A DNA stretch of 64,000 nucleotides, taken from positions 5,446,501 through 5,510,500 of the forward strand of contig OY855908.1 of assembly GCA_963693305.1 (NCBI GenBank). The letters are read 5' to 3'. Source of the stretch: Meandrina meandrites. Lineage: Eukaryota > Cnidaria > Anthozoa > Scleractinia > Meandrinidae. The notes beneath the pieces were generated by a model. It saw only the letters and a list, made by a program, of their open reading frames with translations. It was not told where the DNA came from and did not search any database. Shown in pieces: positions 37,201 to 48,662 of this stretch; the first letter of the stretch is position 1, and the number at the start of each line of letters is the position of its first letter. The position numbers and the translations under genes were made by a program.

Positions 37201-38720
37201 TGATATTCTGGTTGCAATACATTGCTTAGATGCTTTTTGAAGCAAAGGTGAATATCCTGTAAGTTTTCTTCAATGTTTGGCTCCAGCTGCAGGGGTTGCA
37301 AACCTTTAAGATTTTCTACTATGTTATATTCCGGTCGTGTTGTCACTAGAAATCGAATCCACGGTGGAAGAGCTTGGAAGTAATTGCTAATCACGTCAAG
37401 GAGCTCATTGCGTCCTTGATATTCACTCTCATCTAAGCCATCTATCACCATCAGATACGTTAAACCAGGGTCATTTAGGCTGGTCAGGGGTTCTTCGAAA
37501 AGTAATTCAAACAGGTCGATCACTTCCATGTCATTGATCTCTACGCCCAGATTTCTTGACATCTTTTCTAGAAGAACTTTCTTGTAGTCTGGCAAAACAT
37601 CAGCAAGGTGACTGGCTAAGGACTGCAGCATCACCTTGGGATTCCTGTGGCGTGCCCTGTCATGCTGACAAAAGTGGCTTCCTAAAAACCTTCCAGCCTG
37701 TAGCATCTTTTCACACACGGCAGCAGAAAGCACCGACTTCCCCATTCCAGGAGTACCACTAATCACCATCACACGATTCGGGGAACTTCTGTCGTCTAAC
37801 CAGCTCTGGACTTTGGAAAAGATTGACACGCGGGTTCCCTCTACGAATCTTTTTGCATGATGTCTTACGTCTTTTAGGGAATCAATCTTTGCTAGATTCT
37901 TAAGAATTTCGTCTCCTCTATGCTTTTCACTCTTCTGCTGGAATCTCAGTTGCAAAGTTACAAGACTCTCACTCACTCCTTCTACTTTTTCCTTGGTCTC
38001 TTGAAGTACCTTCTCTGTGTTGGTTTGCATTTCTCGTATTACTTGGCTGTCATTGAGTTGGGTCTGACGAGCTTCCGTAACAACATTTTGTGTTGTCTGC
38101 TCGATCTGGAGTACTTCCTTCAGCTTTGAATTGATATCATCTTCACTGTCAGCCCACTCAAGTAACACGTCAATATAGTCTTCCTGTCCACAGTGCTCTG
38201 CCTTCAATCTATCAATTTCTGACTGGTGCAACCCAAGAGCAACAAGAACAGCACTGATTTCCACCCACAGAGCAGAGAAAGCTAATGTGTTGACACCGGA
38301 AGTGGTAACATGACCATACAGCTCATTGCGAAAAAACTTGATGCGAGCAAGATTTGCTTCAAGAGAGGCGTCACTTGGGGGTGGCTTAGTGTGCCACCCC
38401 GAGGGGGGAGGGAATAGTCCACAGATGTTGGTTAGAAGGAGGAATAACAAGGTTATGTCAAATGTATTGGAGTCTGGTGTAGCTCCACCAGGTGGGAACA
38501 GTAAGTCCCACTGAGGTCTATGTAAAACTCTCTTCCTTAAGAGATTGTCCAGTGCGAGAAAGTTTGCATTGAGATCAGCCAACAGATTTGCTGGGGGGTG
38601 ATAACGATCGAAAATCATCCTCAGGACTGTCGTTCCGCCATCAATGAGAAGCCTGCTCAGCTTGGCTCCATTTGTCTTCTCTACAGAGCTGGCCAGAGGA
38701 GAAGGTGCAGCAGCTGCCAT
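34266..38720 (-). CDS. HEPN-NACHT-WD40 STAND receptor (NLR-like)
   Basis: The ORF has 1484 residues and no intron. Residues about 20-165 match a DZIP3-type HEPN domain (WDLLFPPGG, FDITLLFLLLTNICGL, ARIKFFRNELYGH). Arg131-His137 makes an Rx5H motif of the kind used by HEPN RNases. A coiled coil covers about 193-265. The NACHT NTPase has Walker A GTPGMGKS (322-329), Walker B LMVIDGLDES (423-432) and FLVTTRPE (457-464). The C-terminal 600 residues hold degenerate WD40-like blades (IQLWSLHTGKQLW, VMWSLTDGS, VVLWKISQSF). In corals such receptors are numerous and are thought to sense microbes or nucleic acids; ligand and RNase activity are inference. The ATG sits about 12 nt inside an exon, behind an acceptor-like CCGTTTGCAG, so a 5' UTR intron is likely. 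The gene appears intact. Confidence 0.85.
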   Translation of the reverse strand: MAAAAPSPLASSVEKTNGAKLSRLLIDGGTTVLRMIFDRYHPPANLLADLNANFLALDNLLRKRVLHRPQWDLLFPPGGATPDSNTFDITLLFLLLTNICGLFPPPSGWHTKPPPSDASLEANLARIKFFRNELYGHVTTSGVNTLAFSALWVEISAVLVALGLHQSEIDRLKAEHCGQEDYIDVLLEWADSEDDINSKLKEVLQIEQTTQNVVTEARQTQLNDSQVIREMQTNTEKVLQETKEKVEGVSESLVTLQLRFQQKSEKHRGDEILKNLAKIDSLKDVRHHAKRFVEGTRVSIFSKVQSWLDDRSSPNRVMVISGTPGMGKSVLSAAVCEKMLQAGRFLGSHFCQHDRARHRNPKVMLQSLASHLADVLPDYKKVLLEKMSRNLGVEINDMEVIDLFELLFEEPLTSLNDPGLTYLMVIDGLDESEYQGRNELLDVISNYFQALPPWIRFLVTTRPEYNIVENLKGLQPLQLEPNIEENLQDIHLCFKKHLSNVLQPEYQEITLQALVQKSEGVMLYAHYLVDFIKKNVPLLTPELLDSTLPSGIASVYHSYFKRLESDLCKEVKVTEDQFMNFLSAIAAAREPLPLGLACKLLLSGKSPSAVQRKVNTAIACVSALLPVQDGRIHFFHKSVKDWLIDSSYYGQHHFSVDEKEGHHVLSNLCIDELDDVKRKGVDGAHFIDTTKYALQHGVQHMLQLEDDARVCSLENVVKKYCLDLELVYAKLCVGHVTASEDILCVQKQEGAKVLFEERQKALGALLYLLRKHLSTLTELPHAIFQILLNEGGVELSSEALTLLETRYSEIPYMEFLHKKDQEVLVQTKFQCSDLVVCFDVSPQLDYMVCECQEDTIQLWSLHTGKQLWKRHVNVSKEFYPVNSFEYEPYRKGPASIALSFYRSIVFHPTEDLVLPGILNHAYTIDGDLKPLFLSSKCRFSVCSISADKTKMLTDCPGDAKSIVMWSLTDGSEIAHFACVVDVLSFAWSRNERLLAISGSFGYILLVDVLNGFKTLARATTSNECGLIKFSPDCRCLFCIHSEMPLYNSCELFRLHVNTENDCSFSLDIFPEVYYYPWETESCSEPGFLLGDPFWFPFKRDTFEEWPELAFVLNKQSILRVSSRSSIIEMLHPDELAKHRNGISMTAVREVVFSLNCDTLYVVTERDATPTTLKSWDISTERFKAEKIVDCFGDGNGFVVALRAGVLCLTRSDTLELWNSELSECIRSWTVMGNIRCVHPISKERVACEVWVPYSSEVIILDTTSGDIVSKITIHGKFVACNSKCQVITTGRPKRELQMQCGEVVLWKISQSFDVLPLLKCNTFSPTEQCCVVLGVSEDDYAGNAAFYVLDAVSGRTLHMLYTAGLLSLSNPLWKFVSDEECVISLSDVSRGHCLRMFNVKSGDLLSKTTMESAVYSLAVCPRRRLVAIGVADSKYGFKVLQVKLPRDKDSRKNKRSALIKKQSENIMHQVKKYSRTKPILVQMR

Positions 38721-39126
38721 CTTAATCCAAACTGCAAACGGTTAGTCCTGCAGTAGTACCTGTATGATATACAAAAGAATTTCACTTATTTAGTACATCA
38801 ATATTTTTAAAATAGTCGGTGTATAGTGTAAATTTAAGCTATTTGTTAGTTGGTTTCTCAGTCACAACATTTGCTTCCAGTAATGGCTGGCCTCGGAAAG
38901 ACTAATTCTCACTAGCTTCTGTGAGATTAAGGATAGTAAGTATCCGACAGTCAGAGGACTGCAGTCCTTTGCACACATTACGTTCCTATGATTGACTTCT
39001 TGCACTGCAGGGTCACAATGGATGCAGAGAGCTTTGAAGATGTAGCGTATCATACAGAGCAATCGATAATCAAATTTGGCTAGCTAATCTTCAGTCTTCA
39101 TCCATCATTTCTGCAGTCTTTCTAAA
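38721..39126. other. Upstream region of the NLR-like gene
   Basis: This is the probable 5' UTR intron and promoter of the minus-strand receptor gene, up to the border of segment B. No other gene is visible. Confidence 0.4.
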
Positions 39127-41635
39127 CATTAATTAATTTCGCATAACGTTTCTTTATTATTTGAGATGCTACAGTATTTGATTATGTTACCTAGTTAATA
39201 TTTAAAGTACTAAGCTCTCATGAAAATCATACCAGGGACCAATGTTCCTCTGGCCAGATAATCAATTCTCTGTCTTATCATGTTCATCTCCACTTTTCCT
39301 GGAATCAAGATTAAATTATTTATACAGTATCTTCAGTGCAGCTGAACTCAAAAGAAAAGTACCAGGGAAATAGTGTGACATAAATAAAGACTAGACCAAA
39401 TTGGCTAATAGCAGCTGGGACAGGGTGGGTGGGATGAGGACATTTTGGCCTTCTGTTAAATGTGGCTTAACAGTTATTGGGTCTAGCCCTTTAAATGACA
39501 CGGATATAGGTAGGATATCTTTCAAATCTAGCTACAGCAGAGCTGTCGCATGGAAATTATGCCTTATATCAGTGAGATACCCGCTAGCCTGACGACTGGG
39601 TCAAAGGTTACACAATGATGCCTGGGTCAAAGGTTACACAATGTACTTCAAAACTGTTTGCCAGTACACCTTATATCATGTGGGCAGGAGGAGGGCTTAT
39701 GAGCGGATGTATTTTTCATTTCTTGGGGGGGGGGGGGGGGGGGGTATAAACAGGGGACTTATAACTGGAATTTTATGGTAACTCACCATCATATCCACCA
39801 CACCACAAAAATACATGTTATACCAAACTGTAATACCTTCTCAATCCCACCCCACCCCACCCCACCCCACCCCTCGAAAAAATATAGTATGGGCTCTAAG
39901 TCCAAAATGTACCTCCCAATTCCACCGCACCCCACCACAAAAAATAACATGGCTTCCAATCCATAATATAATACCTCCCCGTAATTTGACAAAAAATAAT
40001 GCAGGCTCTATATTAATGGCTTTAGTGTCCATTTTGTGTTCCCCACCCACTTGGAACATAATAATGAACACTAAAGCCAAAATGTAGTACCTCCCCATTC
40101 CACCCCACCCCAGTAAAGAATAGATGCTCTACCATCAAAACTAATAATTAACCTGCCTAAAGACAAACAAGAAATTATAAAAAGGTCCAAACTGCTTAAC
40201 ATGAAGCAATATAATTATTCCTTATGACATTGTTTACAAATTGAAAGTAATGTTGAACTCACTGCACATGTTACAAGAGCATAAAAAAATAAAAGTTTTT
40301 GCTTTCTACGACCAATAGTCTGCACTATGTCAGCACATTTACCACTGTAAACAGCAGTGTTGCAAAGGGAATTCAAAATGGTACTATATAATTTCAGTAA
40401 ACAAGAACTGGTATTAAGATTTCACAATTGTCACAATTTAGGGGGAAGCACAGACCACAATGAATGACAATGCAAACATATCTCTGATGGAATTTGCACA
40501 GCTTCACAGATGCCCCAAGGAAGTGGAGAGCCCTTGTTATCTTGTATGTGATAATTTCTCTATCCAAGCCAATAAACATCAAACAAGAAGTTGCTATAGC
40601 AACTTAAAATCGCGCTTATATTTTTGGCTAATTAACAGCTTTCTTTCTCAAAAGTCACGGTTAAATTTAATCTGTTTGCATTATGAGCAAAGGACAAGCA
40701 CAACAATCCGAGGTTTACGTTATCCCCGGCTATCTTTAGCTTGGGGTTTTTTCCCTTCTAATGACGTAACCCCTGCACGTTTGGGCACGCTCAATTGTTT
40801 ACTTAAGCAAATATTTTATTTCCCTTTAAATCTTTGAATTTGCTTCAATGAAAAAGCTAAAGAATTTCTTTTCAATTGCCTAAACTTTCAAGAAATACTC
40901 GCAGAAGTGCAAATAAATTAATGACCGTCGCTTCTGCCGATATAAACTTGCAAAAAAAAACACAATGCGAACAAAATGATGAAGAAACAGTGTGCGTGAC
41001 AATTGACGGTTGACTTGTTGCAGTCGAAATTATGCAAATTTTGGCCAAATTCCCATGTGCCCGTCGCGTGAAGCAAGATAACAAACTATTTAACATTCGT
41101 GATTTGAATTGAGCCGCCTTTTGAACATTGAAATATTTTCTTCATGAATGGAATATTGAAGCGAAGAATAAAATCAAATTTCCATAAAAAATTCATTATT
41201 CACCCTCGATAGAAACGCTTGAGCTGTTTTGACTGCAACGACCGTTGCTTCTGGCGAAATAAACATGCCAAGTAAACACAATCTTATTTGTCACGTAGCG
41301 AAAGTGAAAGCCGCAATGTCAGCGCATTCTATGGCTGATGTCATACCTTTTTTTTAGTGAATTCAATATTCCTTTTGAATCCAACGCTTCGAAAAAACCC
41401 AAAGAAAAATATATATTATTCACAACAAAGAAAACATTATCCGTAACATTTCCCGTACATCATTGTTGCAACAGCTTTTGGCGAATAAGCATCCGAGGTT
41501 GCGTGATTCAGTCCCGATCGTGATTTGGCCGAGGGGAGGTTTGGGTCTGGTCACCGACAAAAAAACGGAAAAAAAAAAAAAAAATCCCGTACAGAGCAAG
41601 AACCGCGCTCGGCCCATGGCCGCGCGGTTAATAAT

Positions 41636-42300
41636 GTAGTAAATAATAAAGATGGTAAATTTTAAGCTCGGTGATAAATAATGAAGATGATCTTTTTCAA
41701 CAATGACACGAGCATGGGACAAAGAAAAATTCTGAGTCTCCGACGGGAATCGAACCCATGGCCAGTCCCAGATAGCGGTTGGGCGCTCTAGCTAACCAAC
41801 TGAGCTGCGAGAGACTCGTGGTGAGCTTGGCCATTTACTAGGTTGATTTGTGACACGCATCCTGCATACTGCTAGGATCAGCAATGTCGAAATCATCAAG
41901 TGTGTTAAGTAAATAATAAAGATGGTAAATTTTAAGCTCGGTGATAAATAATGAAGATGATCTTTTTCAACAATGACACGAGCATGGGACAAAGAAGAAT
42001 TCTGAGTCCCCGACAGGAATCGAACCCATGGCCTCCCAGATACCGGTTGGGCGCTCTAACCAACTGAGCTATGAGAGACTCGTGGTGAGCTTAGCCATTT
42101 ACTAGGTTGATTTGTGACACGCATCCTGCATACTGCTAGGATCAGCAATGTCGAAATCATCAAGTGTGTAGTAAATAACAAAGATGGTAAATTTTTTAAG
42201 CTCGTTGATAAATAATGATGATGATCTTTTTCAACAATGACACAAGCATGGGACAAAGAAACATTCTGAGTCCCCGACGGGAATCGAACCCATGCATGGC
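41636..42300 (-). repeat. Tandem array of a 265-bp tRNA-derived unit
   Basis: Two full units and one partial repeat every 264-269 bp (GATGGTAAATTTT begins at about 41651, 41920 and 42184). Each full unit reads, on the minus strand, a tRNA-like head (GCTCAGTTGGTTAG...GGTTCGATTCC, at 41739-41818 and 42008-42080) followed by a shared SINE-like body. Copy A has one headless unit (8135-8290). The acceptor/D-stem spacing is wrong for a functional tRNA. Confidence 0.65.
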
Positions 42301-44253
42301 CATTCATTATCAAAATATTATAATGTGAAAGACGACTGCTGGCATTTGGCCTAGATTTGTACCTAGAGTTACTTTAAACTAATTCCTACCTTCAGTTTCA
42401 ACTACTACCATCGTAAATTAACGTATTCAAGTACATCACAGCTTGGGAATGAAAAGAAAATTTGTCGGTAAAGGAACCTGAAGAAATAAAAAAAGTAAAA
42501 GACAGAATTGAATATCATAACAAACGTTTTCTGTTATCTTCTGAGCCAATAAGAGGGGGGGGGGGACTATTCAAGAGAATCAGAAAAATAATGGATTGTT
42601 GTTAGTCTTATTACCACCATTTGCGTTGATAATATGCGACTTCAAAAATCAAAACACATGTGGAAACGTTTCCAAGACTTCCATCAATCATGCATGTCAT
42701 ACCATACCATCCATTGTATGTATCTATTAAGTGTGAACACATCACAAAAAAAACCGTTCCAATTGGGTATCAAACAGTGCATGATTCATCATCATACTTC
42801 AAAGTTTGAAGGCATTTCAGACAATGTTTTGTACCAGCAATCCTGAAAGTGAAGTTTGATAAATAAATTTTATGCCAACAAAACAGAAATTTGGTTAAAG
42901 TAAACTTCTTTAAATAGGAAAGACATTTTTTGGATTTTTGTGAGACTTTACTTTCAACTTCAAGTCTTCTAGATCTGTGTTTGTAAACTGATGAAATTGA
43001 ACAGTTTAAAGATCTTTACATGGCCATGGAATAAAATGTATCCATCAACATTTCAACTTCATGATCACTAGTGCAAAACTTTGAAGTTTGATGATGAATC
43101 ATGCAACATTTGTACGCAAGAAGAACATGTTTTTCACGACATGTTCATGCATGCCTAGATGCAATGGATATGGAATGGTATGACATGTATGACTGATGGA
43201 AATCTTGGAAACATATCTGCAGGTGATTTGATTTCTGACGTCGCTTATCACTGCAAGTGGTGGTAAAGCCAGTGCCGGACCTGAGTTGTAATGAGAAGTG
43301 TATGCTGATATATGCAACTTCAAGACATCTGGCTTATAATTAGAATGTGGTCTTTGGTCTGAATTCATTTATTAGTACTGTATTGACATTGAATAATGAT
43401 TGCTGGACCACTGACTTCCCCAGAAATAACACAGCACACATGAAGCTCTCCAGAATTTTAGAATTCTTCTAAATGTAACCTGCTTTATCAGCAGAGAGGA
43501 TGATTGTGTGGTTCCATAAAATATCCATACCCCCACTCGGAAGGGATTTGCCCTATAACCACCCCACCCCTCTGGAAATTCCAATTTAGCATCATACATT
43601 GCTTTAAAACAATGCCCCCCTCCTTCCCTGGAATTTTCAATCCCTTCTGTGGGGGGATTGATATTTTATAGAACCACAGATTTTTCTGTGAAAGGCAAAA
43701 TCAAATGCAGAAAACTTGTGGGAGTGTCATCTTGCCTACATTCAGATTTGTGCCTAATGTGTGCAGGTTTCAGTAAATATCCATACCCACCCCATGGAGG
43801 GAACTGGAAATTGCAAAGGGGTGGGATCTAAAGGCCCAGGAAATTCTGGTAGGAGGGGGGTTGTCAGTGACAATTGCATTTCCAGATGGTGAAGTTTGAT
43901 GCAGTGCAAATTACCAAACTTGTGCATAAGCCATAATAACTTTTGGCTAAAATTTTAGGTTCAAGATCATGGCTGCAGCTTATCAATGAGACCATTGCTG
44001 TCAAGGGGTGTAAACCCCAGTCTTGCTTGCCAGTAGTTGTTTCAAGCAGTTTAAAACGACCTTTGGACCAATGGTTCGTCTTTGTGTCAGGTCTCATACA
44101 TGCTGGCCTAGCGACCGACTTTGGGTTTAAATTATTCTGCATATAGCCAGAAAGGAGAGCTTATTTCTTGGGGTTGTGGATAAATATATGTCATCTTTCA
44201 AATCCTTGAACAATTTGATATGTTTCATTTTTGAGCTCAAGTCAATACCTTAA

Positions 44254-45157
44254 GGAGGCTCACAACGGTTTCCAGCAATCTCAAGCTCTTACTTTGATGG
44301 GCCAGTACTACGAATCTTTATAAAATAAAATAAAATAAAATAAATAAATCACTAATTATTTAAGTGTCAATGTATTTAGCACGGCTGTACTAATTGAGGA
44401 CACTGCAAATAGTGAAACAAATATTATAAATCAAACAGAAACTTGTTAAAAATCCCAACTGGCAGGAGGCTGACCAGTTGGCTATATACAAAGCATGGAG
44501 GAGTTGCATTCGGGACCACCGAAGACAAATCCATCTAGTGGCAGGGAGGAGGATTTGAACCCGGGACCTCCTCTGCTGCTACAATAATGATATCAAACAA
44601 ATGTCCAATCATTGCTAAATAAGTTGTAGTCATTTTCATGACGTAACTGGTTACTATAGCAACAGTTTTACCTGTTAAAAACACCCTTAATTTTCCCTTT
44701 AAGTGCTTATAACTCAAAAACGAGTCTGATGACCCCTATTTTTTATTATTGAATAATTATTGGCATGTTAAGATGCAACTTTTTGCAAAGTTAAAAAAAT
44801 TTCTCCGGAGCGGTTTCAGAGCCACCTTAAAGTTTCGAAAATTTAAGGTGGCTCTGAAACCGCTCCGGAGAAATTTTTTTAACTTTGCAAAAAGTTGCAT
44901 CTTGACATGCCAATCATTATTCAATAATAAAAAATGGGGGTCACCGGACTCGTTTTTGAGTTATAAGCACTTAAAGGGAAAATTAAGGGTGTTTTTAACA
45001 GGTAAAACTGTTGCTATAGTAACCAGTTACGTCATGAAAATGACTACAACTTATTTAGCAATGATTGGACATTTGTTTGATATCATTATTGTTGCAGCAA
45101 CTGATAAAGATTTGTAGTACTGACCCATCAAAGTTTAAGATTGCGTTGCGAGCCTCC
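44254..45157. mobile_element. TTAA-site fold-back MITE, different from that in copy A
   Basis: It is flanked by TTAA (44250-44253 and 45158-45161). The ends GGAGGCTC and GAGCCTCC are inverted, and the inner body is a long palindrome: about 44573-44835 pairs with 44838-45105 around GTTTCGAAAATT. A SINE (44320-44576) sits in the left part. The TTAA flanks are the same genomic site as those of the 10033-10389 element in copy A. Confidence 0.85.
44320..44576 (-). mobile_element. SINE inside the MITE
   Basis: On the minus strand a B box GGTTCAAATCC (44546-44556) lies near the head. A unique body follows (CTCCTGCCAGTTGGG), and the tail is a TTTTA pentamer repeat (44320-44345). This fits a tRNA-derived SINE that landed in the left arm of the palindrome. 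Confidence 0.55.
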
Positions 45158-45927
45158 TTAAGATGCTCTGATTGACCGGTAATACACTTAATTGTCAAGT
45201 TTTACATGAGAAAGCAGGCTAATGTTTAGAACATTTGCACAATATTTCTTTTTAAAGGGTTCTTTTTTGCCCGAGGAGCTGGGGGGAATTTTTTTTGAAA
45301 TTCTGGAGGGGAGGGGGGGTTTATTAATAAAAAAAAAATGAAATTCCCTCCGTGGTGAGGGTATGGATATTTTCTGGAACCACACAATTAAGTTTACCAA
45401 AATATTTCCAACCTGCAGTTTACTACATCATACATCACATTTTCACTTTGAATTTGTATAAGCTTGTGACCAAAGATGAATGAAATATTCTACCACCAGT
45501 GAAAAATACCTGAAACAAAAAAGAAATGAGAAATATAATTAAATTTAATATCTTATTATGATATAAAGAATACCTTAGCTTTTAGCTATAAGGATGTTTT
45601 CTAAGCAAAATACCACACTTGTATATTCGACACACAAGCAAACTGAAAGGATGGGATAAACAAGTCAAAATCACAAAACCAATAAAATAACCAAAGCTCA
45701 CAAGAAGTCCGGCAAAAAGACTGTGCGACTTCCTATCTTTATTTACTTAAAAGCAGCAATGTGATGATTTCACGGCTACCCATGCACCAATGCATGAACA
45801 CATATTAGCTCTTTCCAGCAGAGAGGATGATATCTCTGTCCAAGGCAAATTTCAAATGTGGAAATTAATCCTGCGGGCTGAAAATCAAATGTGGAAACTA
45901 ATCCTGCGGGCTGATCTAATTTACGTA

Positions 45928-47186
45928 CCCCGACGATTCCAATCAATGAGAATCAGTAATCAATATAATCAATAGTAATCAATTAAAATCAATTGTAATC
46001 AATTGATTGATATTGAAAATCAATAAAAATCAAAGCTGCAATGAGTGATTTTCGATTTTCATTGATTTCTATTGAAAATTGTAATCTCTTTTTTTATTGT
46101 TTTTAATAATCTCACGGTTAATAAAATAGACCCAGTTAAGTTAAAATGTTCTGATATTCGATAATAAGTAAAGTACCACAGAAACAACAGCAATTGAACA
46201 GTAACTATTTATTATCTTTGCTGTACTGACAACTACTTCAAACATGCGCACCATTTCCTGTCATAATCAAATGTTTGTTGATATATGACAGTAATAATAG
46301 TGTTACTCGAACTTGCCTTATATAATTTCTTATTTTTTCTATTTCTCAATTCTAAATAGTTCAGTCAATCAGAAATATCTTATTAAGAAATCCGGCTCTG
46401 GCACACACCATATGTGCATACTAATATTTCCTCGTTCTAACCAGGCAAGCGACGATAGTTGAAAATTTTGCGAGAAAATCAAGCTCCATCCATAATTTCT
46501 CTGGTAACATCTAAATAAAATATAACCTTCTTTGGGACGATCCAGAGAAACTTAATGTATAAAACGTCCCGGTACAACGGATTTTACAAAACACTTATCA
46601 AGGTACAGGTACGTTAATTCCTCCACCTTGACGCCACCTTCCTTTAGGGTTGTTCTCTGGAGATCCAGTCACAGTTCTAAATAACCCGTAAATAAACGCA
46701 AGAAACAGGAATAAGCACATTTGAATGGAAATTAAATTTATCAATCCCTACAGGAAACTTAACTTACGCTGAAATATTTGTATCATATGGCCAGAGTGGG
46801 ATGACAAGCTCCAACTGGAGGTGGCCAAGCTGGCCCCTTTCGTCAAAAACTTTAGAGAGGGAAAACGCTTCGCCTTCCTTTACTTGAAATGCGCAGAGCA
46901 GATAGCCTTTGACTGCACAGGATACAGAAATCTGCACAGACGTGGCGCCATTGTTGTGTCTGCAAGTGCGATAAATCCAGCAAATGCCTTTGTAGCCGGG
47001 TTTTTACTGTTGCACAATCAGGTATTGATTATCAATTGAAATCAATAACATTTAGACGGCTCAGTGAGTGATTTTCGATTTTTATTGATTATGTACATTA
47101 ATCAATTAATTATTATTGAATTTTATTGATTATATTGATTGAAATCAATGATTGATTTTCATTGATTAGAATCGCGTATCGTCGGG
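45928..47186. mobile_element. 1.26 kb element with CCCGACGAT ends and AATCAAT sub-terminal arrays
   Basis: The ends CCCGACGATTCCAATCAATGA and its inverse ...ATCGTCGGG enclose B-specific sequence missing from copy A. Both sub-terminal regions (45935-46085 and 47020-47175) are packed with AATCAAT/ATTGATT units in inverse orientation, typical of transposase-binding arrays. GAGTGATTTTCGATTTT occurs on both sides. No transposase ORF. Superfamily not assigned. Confidence 0.65.
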
Positions 47187-47330
47187 AATTATAGCTAGAT
47201 TCGTATCCAAAGAAGTTCACTAAAATTGGTCAAAATTCCTACCTGCAGTTGAAATAACTACGTCGACAATCACATTTTCGCTTTGAATTTCACAGCTCAG
47301 GTCCTGTAATAGATGACAACAATACACTTA

Positions 47331-48662
47331 CAGTGAAACGAACTCAACCAGGGCCATGCACCCAACGTTTTTAAGCCAATCACAAGACAAGCGCAGAACA
47401 AAAGATTTGGAGTTCGTTCATCAGCGGACCAATCACAATAAAGGGCAAATTAAACAGTTGGTTTGTGATCAGATGCGAGGGAAAGCAAAAAATTAATCTA
47501 AGTTCTTCATTTCGTTTACGGTAAAGGCGAAAAAATATTTTCCGTAGGGCGCCCACGAATTTTGAAGACTGAATGAACTCATCCTAAATAAATTTACCGA
47601 ATTACGGCCGGCTCAACGTTATAGCTTCTGAAAAATGGTAGGGAATGTCGAAAGGCCTCGAAACGAAAGCTTATTTAATCCCAAGAGTTTAATTTACCGA
47701 ATTGCATCCAGTAACTCTGAACACACAACGGAAAGTAAATAAATTTATCGAATTTCGGCCGGCTAAACTTATAAAATATATTTTCCCAATAAAGGCCTCG
47801 AATGTCGAAGGCGAAACGGACTCGATGTAAATAAATAATTTGCAAAAGTCAGAAAAGTACGGCCGGGAATTTTGAACACGAAACCCGCTCAAAGAAAACA
47901 AATTTATCGAATTACGGCCGGCTAAACTTATCGGGACTTATAAAACATATTTTCCCAGTGACGGCCTGGAATGGCAAAGGCGAAAGGGACTCAATGTAAA
48001 TTTGAAATTTACCGAATTACGGCCGTGAATTTTGAACACGAAACGGGCTCAACGTAAATAAATTTATCAAATTACGGCTGGCTAAACTTATCAATTATAT
48101 TTCCCCAACCACGGCTTGGAATGTCAAAGGCGGAACGCACGCAACGTAAATATATTTTTACCGAATAACGGCCTGGAATTTTGAGCACGAAACGGGCTCA
48201 ACGCGAGTATATTTTCGATACATATTTACCGAATAACTTGAGAATAACGGCCGGTCGTAATTCGGTAAATTGATTTTATTACATTGAGTCCGTTCAGTCT
48301 TCAAAATTCACAGCCGTAGTTTGGTATATATTAGCCTGAATGTCGGAGAACAAAGCTTTTGTATATATGTTTCGGAAAATAATTTTTTAACGTTGAGCCT
48401 GCCGTAATTTGGAATATTTATTCAGATATTCACGATGAAATTATACCGTCTTCCAAATTGCCGGCCGCCGTTTGGTAAATATTTATTCGAAATGGACAAC
48501 ATTACATTTTTGCCGTTAAAACCAAGCTTTCGCATTCCGTCGCAGTTAAATTTGCCCGTTATCGTGATAGGTCCGATGAAGGAACTCCAATTCTTTTGTT
48601 CTGAGCTTGTCTTGTGATTGGCTTAAAAACGTTGGGTGGCCCCGGTTGAGTTCGTTTCACTG
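47331..48662. mobile_element. Tc1/mariner-like non-autonomous element, 1.33 kb
   Basis: Inverted ends of about 55 bp begin CAGTGAAACGAACTCAACC and run through CCAACGTTTTTAAGCCAATCAC on both sides. A TA dinucleotide flanks each end (47329-47330 and 48663-48664), and copy A has a single TA at the empty site (ACACTTAAAACAAAC). Inside are four diverged 150-160 bp tandem units (starting at about 47590, 47741, 47901 and 48061) with GAATTACGGCCGGCTAAAC. No transposase. Confidence 0.8.

Noticed and set aside
44749..45117. 122-residue ORF near 44.75 kb
   Set aside because: It reads through the palindromic MITE; the same peptide segment appears on both strands because of the inverted repeat.
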